Source: JACKCR01 sp041390305
Lineage (GTDB): Bacteria > Eisenbacteria > RBG-16-71-46 > CAIMUX01
NCBI GenBank assembly: GCA_041390305.1
Contig: JAWKQE010000014.1
Span: 1 to 64,000 of the forward strand
Reading direction: 5' to 3'
Length of the DNA: 64,000 nucleotides
Of the stretch, positions 1 to 7,056 are shown piece by piece. The translations under genes were made by a program, and so were the position numbers. The number at the start of each line of letters is the position of its first letter. Position 1 is the first letter of the stretch. The notes under the pieces were generated by a model that made no database searches, had not been told where the DNA came from, and saw only the letters and a list, made by a program, of their open reading frames with translations.

Positions 1-1
1 C

Positions 2-496
2 GCCTTCGTCTGCCCCTTCGAGGGTGAGATCGACGTGCGCAAAGTCGTCGACGTGATCGAGCGGCTCAAGGATCTGGGCGTCGACGAGATCTCGATCGGC
101 GACACCATCGGCGCGGCCGTGCCACTCCAGGTCCACCGGCTCCTCGAAGCGCTCGTGCCTGTGCTCCCCCTCGCTGAGACCACGATGCACTTCCACGACA
201 CGCGCGGCACCGGCCTCGCCAACGTGCTCGCGTCGCTCGACCACGGAGTCACCGCGTTCGATTCGGCCTCGGGAGGGCTCGGTGGTTGTCCCTTCGCCCC
301 CGGCGCGAGCGGAAACCTCGCCACGGAGGACCTCGTCTACCTGCTCCACGGACTCGGCATCGAGACCGGACTCGATCCGGCCGCACTCCGCCGAGCGTCC
401 GACGTGATCGAATCGGCCCTCGGCGGACGCCTGCCTTCGAGAGTGCGGCGCGCGGGACCCGCCTCGGTGAGTTGGGACGAGCGGCCGGAGTCCTAG
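2..496 (+). CDS. Hydroxymethylglutaryl-CoA lyase, 5'-truncated by window edge
   Basis: C-terminal part of an HMG-CoA lyase (TIM-barrel, HMGL-like family), which cleaves HMG-CoA to acetyl-CoA and acetoacetate in leucine and ketone-body catabolism. The frame is open from base 2, so the start lies before the window. Visible signatures are GDTIGAA, the metal-binding HFHDTRGTGLANVL stretch (His-x-His), and the family signature around GGCPFAPGASGNLATEDLV, whose Cys is the active-site loop cysteine of characterised lyases. The closing residues also match the family C-terminus. The other HMGL-like enzymes (isopropylmalate or homocitrate synthases) lack the GGCP(Y/F)A loop, so this assignment is firm. 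Confidence 0.93.
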   Translation, partial: AFVCPFEGEIDVRKVVDVIERLKDLGVDEISIGDTIGAAVPLQVHRLLEALVPVLPLAETTMHFHDTRGTGLANVLASLDHGVTAFDSASGGLGGCPFAPGASGNLATEDLVYLLHGLGIETGLDPAALRRASDVIESALGGRLPSRVRRAGPASVSWDERPES

Positions 497-622
497 ACGG
501 TGGGCATCACGCCAATCCGTAGGTGTCATGGAGGCCGGTAGGCATCATTCCGGTCGGCAGGCATGGTTGCCACCAGGCGGCGTCGTGACGATCGCGCGTC
601 GCAATGCTCCGCCGGAACGACT

Positions 623-1432
623 CTACTTCCCGTCCAGGTAGAGCTGTTTCACCTTGCCCCAGGACGTCTCGAGCACAGGAACGGGGCAGTAGCCGATCAC
701 ACCGTTGATCCCGGTGGCCGCGGGGACGCCCACGATTTCCTCGATGCTGTGCCAGCCTTCGCTGAGTTCGTCCACCCCCGGACCGACATAGGTGACCGCG
801 CTGCGACGAACGGCCGGCTCCTTGGGATCGTCGTCGAACGTATCGAGTGGCACGAGGACGGAACACTCCTCGGTGTCCCAGTTCCCTCGGATCCCGAGCC
901 AGAACCCACCCTGCACGCCGATCGGCATCCGTTCGAAGATGTCCCAGTCTCGGGTCCCGACCGCGGGATAGGGCGCCACGCTGAAGAGCGGAAGGTCGGG
1001 AAGGATTCCGAGAACTTGGCCCGGCTCACCATCGGCATCGTCCCAGACATAGAGGTCGATCGAAGTGCGGATGGAAGAATCGAGGCTCGTGATGTGGAGG
1101 TAGAGCAGACAGACTGCGCCGGGCTCCCCATTCCTGGTCTCATAGTACTCGGCCACCATGCCCGAGCCCTCTCCGAGCCCCGCCCCCCGCCACATCAGTG
1201 CCTTGTCGTAGGCACCATCGCTGTTGTGGACGCCCTGCTGTTCCTCCGTGCAGGTGCAGTGGGCCATGCTCGGTACGGGCTCGCTCACTCCCCCGGTCAG
1301 GTCGTAGAGACAGAGTGCGCCGCCGAACCGTTCGGCCGCACTCGACACCCGTGCACCCAACAGCATCGCCGCGGCCGAAATGCATGCAACGACTGCAACG
1401 AATGAAGTGGCTGGACTCCGGTAACCGGTCAT
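623..1432 (-). CDS. Secreted protein of unknown function
   Basis: I do not recognise the family. The 269-residue product has an N-terminal signal peptide (hydrophobic stretch about residues 9-30 ending near SSAAE), so it is probably exported. The mature part is rich in acidic and aromatic residues with scattered cysteines (HCTCTEE, VCLLY, EECSV, GYCPV), suggesting a disulfide-stabilised extracytoplasmic fold. The last residues, TSWGKVKQLYLDGK, form a short basic/aromatic tail after a Cys-Pro segment. It resembles tails I associate with secreted proteins of some uncultured FCB-type bacteria, possibly a sorting tail (inference). The gene is convergent with the HMG-CoA lyase and divergent from the ArsR-type regulator. 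Confidence 0.7.
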   Translation of the reverse strand: MTGYRSPATSFVAVVACISAAAMLLGARVSSAAERFGGALCLYDLTGGVSEPVPSMAHCTCTEEQQGVHNSDGAYDKALMWRGAGLGEGSGMVAEYYETRNGEPGAVCLLYLHITSLDSSIRTSIDLYVWDDADGEPGQVLGILPDLPLFSVAPYPAVGTRDWDIFERMPIGVQGGFWLGIRGNWDTEECSVLVPLDTFDDDPKEPAVRRSAVTYVGPGVDELSEGWHSIEEIVGVPAATGINGVIGYCPVPVLETSWGKVKQLYLDGK

Positions 1433-1475
1433 TTCCGTCTCGATACTCCCTTTTCGCGACTCCGTTCAGGGATCG

Positions 1476-1521
1476 ATTCGCGGCGCGCCCGCAAGTCCAT
1501 TCGCGGCGCGCTCGCGAGTCC
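1476..1521. repeat. Two tandem 23-bp direct repeats in a divergent intergenic region
   Basis: Positions 1476-1498 and 1499-1521 are adjacent copies of a 23-bp unit beginning ATTCGCGGCGCGC and ending AGTCC, differing at two positions. A looser third copy starts at 1522 (ATTTCCCGGCGG). They lie just upstream of the secreted-protein gene on the - strand. The 393-nt gap 1433-1825 holds these repeats and the promoter/operator near 1662-1693; I see no gene in it. Confidence 0.6.
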
Positions 1522-1661
1522 ATTTCCCGGCGGCCTTCCCGGAACTCTTCACTCGCTGTCCCGTTCGAGTCCGTTTGGAGGTCCCTTTCGCGGGACTCGT
1601 CGTCCGTCCCGCATCCTAGCACCTTCCCCGGTCCACCTCCGGTCGACGATTTCGCTGGACT

Positions 1662-1693
1662 TTGGTGCCAATCAATTCGATAGTTATCTAACT
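1662..1693 (+). promoter_or_regulatory. Putative promoter with overlapping palindromic operator of the ArsR/DUF2087 gene
   Basis: An AT-rich patch in otherwise GC-rich DNA holds TTGGTG (1662-1667), a 16-bp spacer and TTATCT (1684-1689), a fair -35/-10 pair. The -10 is embedded in the perfect inverted repeat AGTTA-TC-TAACT (1682-1693). ArsR-type repressors normally bind such short palindromes at their own promoters, so autoregulation is likely. The transcript would have a leader of about 130 nt. Confidence 0.5.
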
Positions 1694-1825
1694 GATGTCA
1701 ATGGAACCCGACGACATTCGTCCCAGGTCCACGGAGCCCCACTCCCATCCGATCCCGGCAGTCGTGCCGGATCGGCGGCACCTCGCCAAAGCCCTGGTCA
1801 TCGCGCTATCGGAGGAGGAATCTCC

Positions 1826-2434
1826 ATGTCTCCCGCCCCAGAGTCACACGACCCCGTCCCGGAAATGGTCGAGTTCTTCAAGGCCCTCGCCGACCCCGCA
1901 CGGCTCCGCATCGTCGGTCTCCTCGCGGAGGAGAGTCGCTGTGGGCGTGAACTCGCCACCGAACTCGGCCTCAGTCCAGCGACCGTCACGCACCACCTGC
2001 GGGGCCTGAAGAAGGTCGGACTCGTTCACGAGGACCGGCAGCCCCCCTACACCTACTTCAGACTGGACCTCGGCCGGATGCAGTCCGTGCTCCGGAACAC
2101 GATCAAGAAGGACCAGGTGAAGGAACTCGCCACACGGCCGGACGTGTCGGCGGAAGAGAACAAGGTGCTCTCGACCTTCTTCGACGGAGACACCCTCAAG
2201 TCGATCCCGGCCCAACGTCGCAAGAAGGAGATGATCTTCGAGGAGCTGTTGCGGCGGCTTCCGGAAGACAGAGAGTGGCCGGAGAAGGAGCTGAGCGACT
2301 GGCTGAAGGGGTTCCACTCCGACTTCTGCACCATCCGCCGCGAGTTCATCATGTGCGGGTACATGGAGCGTTCGAAGGGCATCTACGAGCTCACGAGCCG
2401 AGGTCGCACCGTGCGCGAGAGTTCGGGGAGCTGA
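1826..2434 (+). CDS. ArsR-family HTH regulator with C-terminal DUF2087 domain
   Basis: This 202-residue transcription factor has an ArsR-type winged helix at about residues 12-95 (FFKALADPARLRIVGLL, then the recognition region LATELGLSPATVTHHLRGL). A DUF2087 domain follows (about residues 110-195), with the diagnostic KSIPAQRRKKEMIFEELL and the HSDFCTIRREFIMCGYMER motif. No cysteine-pair metal site of the ArsR/SmtB type (ELCVCDL) is visible, so the inducer is unlikely to be a simple metal thiolate ligand. The start is fixed by a strong GGAGGAGGA ribosome-binding site. It stands alone, with a palindromic operator candidate upstream and a terminator hairpin downstream. Confidence 0.88.
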   Translation: MSPAPESHDPVPEMVEFFKALADPARLRIVGLLAEESRCGRELATELGLSPATVTHHLRGLKKVGLVHEDRQPPYTYFRLDLGRMQSVLRNTIKKDQVKELATRPDVSAEENKVLSTFFDGDTLKSIPAQRRKKEMIFEELLRRLPEDREWPEKELSDWLKGFHSDFCTIRREFIMCGYMERSKGIYELTSRGRTVRESSGS

Positions 2435-2535
2435 GCCAGCCACGACACACGGCGCACGGCGTGCAACGCACGTTGTCCGTCCCCCCACCAGGTTCATCGA
2501 CACCGGACCGAAGCGCAGGATCGGTGAAGACCTCG

Positions 2536-2566
2536 AAGGCCCGAACGTGGTTCACGTTCGGGCCTT
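2536..2566. terminator. Hairpin terminator between convergent genes
   Basis: A perfect 14-bp stem (2536-2549 with 2553-2566, arm AAGGCCCGAACGTG) and 3-nt loop is followed on the + strand by TTTCTC. It lies between the ArsR-type gene and the end of the vWA gene and probably stops transcription mainly from the + strand, possibly from both. Confidence 0.8.
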
Positions 2567-2599
2567 TCTCCCTGTGCTCAGCGACGTCGTCGCTCTCGG

Positions 2600-5506
2600 C
2601 TACCGTCTCCAATCCCGTCGTGGCGGATAGTCCGGCGCACGCGCCTCCATCCGCGGCCACCAACGCTCCCGCTCCGCGATCGACATCCGCTCCTGGATGT
2701 CCGCCGCCCGTTCGACCAGGCGTGCGAACTCCGCGGCCTCGTCGTCACCCTTCAGGTAGAACGCCAGGTCCCGCGCGTCGCGAACGAGATCCGCGAGCGG
2801 CACGTCCTGGGCCCAGTAGCTGTTCCGGAGGACCTCCGCGTACTGCCCCACCACCGCGGCCAGACGGAACCTGAGCGGCGCGCGTCCGAAGCTCTCGGAG
2901 AGATCCGCCGTCGAGACGCCACGGGAGATCTCACGTACGACCGGTTCTCCGTGCCGTCCTTCCCGATCGGGAAGCGCGTAGCGGAGCCGCACCGTCGCGA
3001 GGTCATACCGGTTCCGCCCGAAGTCGAGGCGACGCTCCCGCCCGTCACCGATCTCCCGTCCGCGGTCACCGCGGAGCTTCACTTCGTAGAGTGCGACCAC
3101 GCTGTGCCCCGAGCCGATCTCTCCCGCGTCGACGCTGTCGTTGCGGAAGTCCCGGTCGGCCACGTCCCGGTTCTCGAACCCGATCAGCCGATACGCCTCT
3201 ACCGTCTCCCGGTCGAACTCCACCTGCACCTTGGCGTCCCGCGCAACGGTGAGGAGCGTTCCCGTCAGTTCGCGTACGAGCACCCGTTCCGCCTCGTCGT
3301 ACTGGTCGACGTAGTAGTAGGCACCATCACCCTGGTCCGCGAGCTGTTCCATCAGGACGTCGTTGTAGTTGCCCATCCCGAAGCCGATCGTCGTGAGATA
3401 GATCCCACGATCGGACTCCGTGCGTACGGTCCGGAGGATCGCCTCGGGGCCCGTCCGTCCGACGTTCGCGACGCCGTCCGAGCAGAGAAGGATCCGGTTG
3501 ATCGCACCCTTCTCGTACATCCGGCCCGCCATCTCGTACCCGAGACGCAGCCCGTCCTCCGCGTTCGTGCTGCCGTTCGGCACGAGCCGCTCGATCGCCC
3601 AGTCGATCTCGTCCGCGTTCCTGGCCGACGTCGGCCGGAGCACGACCTCCGCGGTCGATCCGTAGGCCACGAGGGCGACTTCGTCGTCATCCCGGAGTCG
3701 ATCCACGAGCATGTGGAGCGACTGCCGCACGAGACCGAGCCGGTTCTCTCGCTCCATCGAACCCGACACGTCGACCACGAACGTGAGCCGCGCACTCGGC
3801 CGCTCCGACTCGTCCACCGTCCGCGCCTGGAGACCGATCCGGACGAGTTCGAACCCGTCACGGTAGGGCGAGGGGGAACCATCGGCGTAGATCCGGAAGT
3901 CTGTGTCGTCGAACTCGGGATAGCCCGGCCCGAAGTAGTTCACGAACTCCTCGACGCGCACCGACGCCGGGTCCGGAAGGTAACCATCGCCGAGATAGCG
4001 ACGCGCGATCGTGTACGACCCGTTGTCCACGTCGACCGCGAACGTGCTGAGAGGATCCCGGTCCGTCCAGACGAGCGGGTTGGCTCCGTAGTCGCGATAC
4101 GTGACCGCGTCATAGGGCGCGGCCTTCGGGCTGACTCGGCGCAGTTCGTCGTTCTGCTCGGGTTCCGGCTGAACCGAGAACTGGAACCCATAGAGGGTCG
4201 GCGGAGAGAGAAGACTCTCTCCTTCCGTCGACGAGGCCTCATCTGCCGCGCCGGCGCTTTGTGAGCTCCTCCCTCCGGACGGCACAGCCTGACCGGCGGG
4301 AGGGCTGGAAGTGCTCGGCCCGATACTCATGCCGTCCGTCCCACTTGGCCGCCCAGTCCGATCGGACTTGTCGTACATCCGCACCTTCGGCTCACCACGT
4401 ACGCCCTGCCCCGCACCACGGGACGAACTCGTGATCTCGTGAGAGGTCTCGGTGGGCTTGACGTCGACACGCTCCTTCTGCCTCGCGATATCGACCTCGC
4501 CGATCGAGCCGAGCGTCGTCTCCTCGACCTGGAACATCACGGCCGCCGGCTCTTCCCCGACCTTCACGTCCGGATGCTCATCCTGGGTGTATCCGATGAT
4601 GAGCGACCGAACGCTGTAGGTGCCGTCCGGCAGACCGCTGATGCGGAAGCTGCCGTCGTCCTGCGACATCGCTCCCCATTGCGTCCCGGTCACGACGACA
4701 CTGGCGTAGGGCACCGGCTTTCCGTTCTGGTCCACGACGCGTCCGACGATCTCGTTCGGCTGCGCGTTCAGCTCCCGCAGTAGCACCTGGGTCGTATCAG
4801 TCGCAGCCGGCGCCGCCTCGACAGACTCTCGGAGCGATGCCCGAGTGGTCGACTTCCCTTCGCCTTTCTCGGGCGAAGGCCCGGGCGAGGACGCGGTCGG
4901 GGCCTGCACTGCAGGCTGTGGGGGCTCGGTCCCCTCGGACTCGAGTTCGTCCGCTGCCACGGCCGTGCGGGCCGGCGAGTTCGCTTTGTTCCCGCCGCCG
5001 CCGACAGCGTGGTCTCCCGACTCCGAGGTTCCGATCTTCGCTGACGGCACCGTGTCCGGCGCCGTGGCGGGCGCGGGTTCCGGAGCGGGCGTCTCGGAGA
5101 CCGCGTCTACCGCCGCCATCCCTTCCACGCCCTCGACATCAGCCGCCGCATCGGTCGCATCGGTCACGTCCGCCGCCTCCACCACCGCCGCGTCCGTCCT
5201 GGCAGGCTCCGCCGCGAGCTGCGCCTCGGTGGAGGTGGGCTTCAGTCCGCCCGCTCTCCTCAGCTCTTCGTCGCTCGGAGCCTTGTCCCACATCGTCATC
5301 ACCATGACGACGGAAGCCGCCGCACCGACCGCCATCGGCGTCCAGATCCGCCAGAGGGGAGAGCTCCGGCGCATCCAACGTGAACTGCCCGCACCCGTAC
5401 GCGCGGAACTCCCGGCGTCGACGGTCCGCTCCGCGATACGCGACCAGAGTCGCTCCCGCTCCTCCGCGCTCATCCGAGCGCGCCCTTCTTCGAATGTGTT
5501 CTTCAT
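2600..5506 (-). CDS. YfbK-like vWA membrane protein with anti-sigma-like N-terminus and carboxypeptidase-regulatory-like domain
   Basis: A protein of 968 residues. The first 50 residues (MKNTFEEGRARMSAEER...) are charged and look like a short cytoplasmic anti-sigma-type segment. A transmembrane helix follows at about 54-73, then a long Ala/Glu/Pro-rich linker, then a carboxypeptidase-regulatory-like beta domain from about 252 (VGRVVDQNGKPVPYASV...). The last half matches the YfbK family: an N-terminal part with FAVDVDNGSYTIARRYL, a von Willebrand A domain with the MIDAS motif DVSGSM (about 577), and a DUF3520-like C-terminus. The vWA portion should be extracytoplasmic. The start was chosen because its ATG overlaps the stop of the sigma-factor gene (ATGA). 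The ligand is unknown; coupling to the sigma factor suggests it senses or transmits an envelope signal (inference). Confidence 0.85.
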   Translation of the reverse strand: MKNTFEEGRARMSAEERERLWSRIAERTVDAGSSARTGAGSSRWMRRSSPLWRIWTPMAVGAAASVVMVMTMWDKAPSDEELRRAGGLKPTSTEAQLAAEPARTDAAVVEAADVTDATDAAADVEGVEGMAAVDAVSETPAPEPAPATAPDTVPSAKIGTSESGDHAVGGGGNKANSPARTAVAADELESEGTEPPQPAVQAPTASSPGPSPEKGEGKSTTRASLRESVEAAPAATDTTQVLLRELNAQPNEIVGRVVDQNGKPVPYASVVVTGTQWGAMSQDDGSFRISGLPDGTYSVRSLIIGYTQDEHPDVKVGEEPAAVMFQVEETTLGSIGEVDIARQKERVDVKPTETSHEITSSSRGAGQGVRGEPKVRMYDKSDRTGRPSGTDGMSIGPSTSSPPAGQAVPSGGRSSQSAGAADEASSTEGESLLSPPTLYGFQFSVQPEPEQNDELRRVSPKAAPYDAVTYRDYGANPLVWTDRDPLSTFAVDVDNGSYTIARRYLGDGYLPDPASVRVEEFVNYFGPGYPEFDDTDFRIYADGSPSPYRDGFELVRIGLQARTVDESERPSARLTFVVDVSGSMERENRLGLVRQSLHMLVDRLRDDDEVALVAYGSTAEVVLRPTSARNADEIDWAIERLVPNGSTNAEDGLRLGYEMAGRMYEKGAINRILLCSDGVANVGRTGPEAILRTVRTESDRGIYLTTIGFGMGNYNDVLMEQLADQGDGAYYYVDQYDEAERVLVRELTGTLLTVARDAKVQVEFDRETVEAYRLIGFENRDVADRDFRNDSVDAGEIGSGHSVVALYEVKLRGDRGREIGDGRERRLDFGRNRYDLATVRLRYALPDREGRHGEPVVREISRGVSTADLSESFGRAPLRFRLAAVVGQYAEVLRNSYWAQDVPLADLVRDARDLAFYLKGDDEAAEFARLVERAADIQERMSIAERERWWPRMEARAPDYPPRRDWRR

Positions 5507-6087
5507 AGCCCGAGTCCCTCCGCTCCCGTGGGTTGAGCTTCGAGGGATGAGTGTCCGAGTGCGTCTCTCATCTTCTGCTTGGCCCGTACGTGGTGAACTC
5601 GAACGGTGCTCTCCTTGCACCCCAACTCCCGGGAGATCTCCTGAAAGCTGAGTCCTTCCCAGTCGTGGAGGAGGAGCACGGCCCGCTGATTCGTCGAGAG
5701 CCGTGACAGCGCCGCTTCTAGCTCACGTGACTCGGAGGAGAACCGGATCCCTTCCACATCGGGCTCCACGCTCGCCGTCCGCTCCGTGATCCCGACCGTT
5801 CGCTTGATCTTCTGGAGCGCCGAGCGCTTCCAGTCGGCCGCCAGCCGGATCGCGATCGTTCGAATCCACGCGGAGAGGGGCGCCTCACCTCGGTAGCCAT
5901 CCAACCGGGTGTAGGCACGAACGTAGGTGTCTTGAAGGAGGTCCATGGCTTCCTGTCGGTCGCCGAGCTGATAGCAGAGGAGGGAGAAGAGCCGGCCTGA
6001 AGTGGAGTCGTAGATCGACCGCCAGGCGGCCTCGTCTCCACCAGCGGCCCGTCGCGCCAGTTCTCTGTCCCGTTGAATATCGCTCAT
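5503..6087 (-). CDS. RNA polymerase ECF-type sigma factor
   Basis: This 194-residue sigma-70 family factor has region 2 at about residues 25-90 (DEAAWRSIYD... LLQDTYVRAYTRL) and region 4 at about 130-185 (LSTNQRAVLLLHDWEGLSF, then the helix-turn-helix EISRELGCKESTVRVHH). Region 3 is missing, as expected for ECF sigma factors. The ATG at 6087 is preferred; another in-frame ATG 33 nt upstream is possible. The stop overlaps the start of the vWA membrane protein by four bases (ATGA), a strong sign of translational coupling. The usual membrane anti-sigma gene is absent, so the N-terminal segment of that partner may act as the anti-sigma (inference). Confidence 0.92.
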   Translation of the reverse strand: MSDIQRDRELARRAAGGDEAAWRSIYDSTSGRLFSLLCYQLGDRQEAMDLLQDTYVRAYTRLDGYRGEAPLSAWIRTIAIRLAADWKRSALQKIKRTVGITERTASVEPDVEGIRFSSESRELEAALSRLSTNQRAVLLLHDWEGLSFQEISRELGCKESTVRVHHVRAKQKMRDALGHSSLEAQPTGAEGLGL

Positions 6088-6333
6088 GGTTTTGGGTCCT
6101 GTCGGCTTCTCGGGTTGCACCCACGGGGACGAAGGACCATAGGGACCTGCTTACAGGAATCTTCGGATCAGAACCGGGCGGACGCTAGGGGACTTTGGGA
6201 GAGGATGCGGGGACGTAAGAGGCAGGGTGGTGCGCGGAGGGGCTTCCGGCCAAAAACGCCGAACCGGCCTCGAGCAAGCGGGCGGGCGACCGCTTCTCGT
6301 GCCGATTCGAAGACGAGTCGGGATCTCTCGTGC

Positions 6334-6408
6334 TTACCAGCCTGCGCGGCCGAAGCTGAAGATCACCGTCATGAGACCTACGAACAAGGCTCCACCTGCG
6401 ATGAACAT
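6334..6408 (-). CDS. 24-residue single-pass membrane peptide, copy B
   Basis: A 24-codon frame begins with ATG at 6408, preceded by an excellent GGAGGG ribosome-binding site with 8 nt spacing. It encodes a hydrophobic peptide (MFIAGGALFVGLM...) ending in VIFSFGRAGW followed by TAA. The product is one transmembrane helix with a small basic, aromatic tail. A second peptide of identical length and C-terminus is encoded just upstream at 6490-6564. Retention of the amino-acid sequence and length, each behind a strong ribosome-binding site, argues that both are translated. The function is unknown. Both are on the same strand as the sigma factor, whose start is about 250 nt downstream. Confidence 0.7.
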   Translation of the reverse strand: MFIAGGALFVGLMTVIFSFGRAGW

Positions 6409-6489
6409 CTTCGAGACCCTCCTGCTTCGAATGGTTGTCCTAGTCGTTCAAGGCCAGACGACTTTGCGGCAGCCGTCCAGCGGGAGTTC

Positions 6490-6564
6490 TCACCAGCCTG
6501 CGCGGCCGAAGGAGAAGATGATGACGACGAGCGTTGCAATCACAGCACCACCACCAGCGATCAT
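6490..6564 (-). CDS. 24-residue single-pass membrane peptide, copy A
   Basis: A 24-codon frame with ATG at 6564 preceded by AGGAGGTGTCAA, close to an ideal ribosome-binding site. It encodes MIAGGGAVIATLVV followed by IIFSFGRAGW and TGA. Glycine-rich at the N-terminus, then a Val/Ile helix, it looks like a minimal single-pass membrane protein. It is a paralogue of the peptide at 6334-6408, with identical length and shared C-terminal nine residues (IFSFGRAGW). Its leader contains two stable hairpins (6593-6652). I know of no family it belongs to; small subunits of respiratory or transport complexes have this size and build, but nothing nearby encodes such a complex. Confidence 0.72.
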   Translation of the reverse strand: MIAGGGAVIATLVVIIFSFGRAGW

Positions 6565-6592
6565 TTGACACCTCCTGTTTGAGCATCGTTCC

Positions 6593-6652
6593 GCGGGGCC
6601 TGTCCCCGCTGACCAGGTAGATGTAATGGCTGTGCCATTTCGGGTCTTTTTT
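6593..6652. other. Two-hairpin structured element in the leader of the small-peptide genes
   Basis: Two adjacent stems are visible. One is GCGGGG (6593-6598) with CCCCGC (6604-6609). The other is a composite stem, GACC (6611-6614) with GGTC (6643-6646) enclosing AATGGC (6625-6630) and GCCATT (6634-6639). On the + strand the second stem is followed by six T residues (6647-6652) and so looks like an intrinsic terminator. On the - strand it would form a structured 5' leader of the peptide gene starting at 6564. No + strand gene ends here, so I favour the leader reading. It matches no riboswitch class I can name. Confidence 0.4.
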
Positions 6653-6991
6653 CCCAGGAGGTAGCAATGGTCGTGTATCCGACTGTCGGACTGACCGATA
6701 CGACGTCGCCTCTCCGGCGATGGGTTTCGCCCAGGGGCAGCCTAGGGTGGTCCAAGTTGTCGCCTATCGACGACGCGACAGTTCAATCGATCACCGAAGC
6801 GGCCGCATTACAGCCGTTATCAGTTTTCTGCCATGGACTTGCCTCATAGTGTCAGCCATCTATGACACACACATCGATAGGCACCACTGTCGTGTATCCA
6901 TTCCACTCTCGACAAACAGCATCCGTCTCGGTCGCTCCACCTCCCGCTCGCCGACGGACAACGCCACCTAGTCCCTTGTGAGCCTTGGAGT
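6653..6991. other. Intergenic region without a supported gene
   Basis: This relatively AT-rich stretch lies between the small-peptide leader and the ileS promoter. An open frame at 6667-6849 on the + strand has a good AGGAGGTAGCA before its ATG, but its composition is not coding-like and it has no recognisable features. The 11-mer GTCGTGTATCC occurs twice (6670-6680 and 6890-6900). Confidence 0.4.
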
Positions 6992-7019
6992 TTGTCGTCA
7001 GGCGCTTTGGGACTATACT
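6992..7019 (+). promoter_or_regulatory. Putative sigma-70 promoter of ileS
   Basis: TTGTCG (6992-6997), a 16-bp spacer and TATACT (7014-7019) form a good -35/-10 pair. Transcription would begin near 7026, giving a leader of about 30 nt. No T-box-like leader fits in that space. Confidence 0.6.
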
Positions 7020-7056
7020 GCCGCGATACATTCGTCCGACCGAGGGAGACTCTTCG

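Noticed and set aside
2951..4264. 437-codon + strand frame opposite the vWA gene
   Set aside because: Antisense shadow with His/Arg/Val-rich nonsense composition; the - strand carries the recognisable vWA protein.
6667..6849. 60-codon + strand frame with an ideal AGGAGG ribosome-binding site
   Set aside because: Codon usage and third-position composition differ from the neighbours, no domain or signal is visible, and the ribosome-binding site lies opposite the small-peptide leader. Not enough to call a gene.
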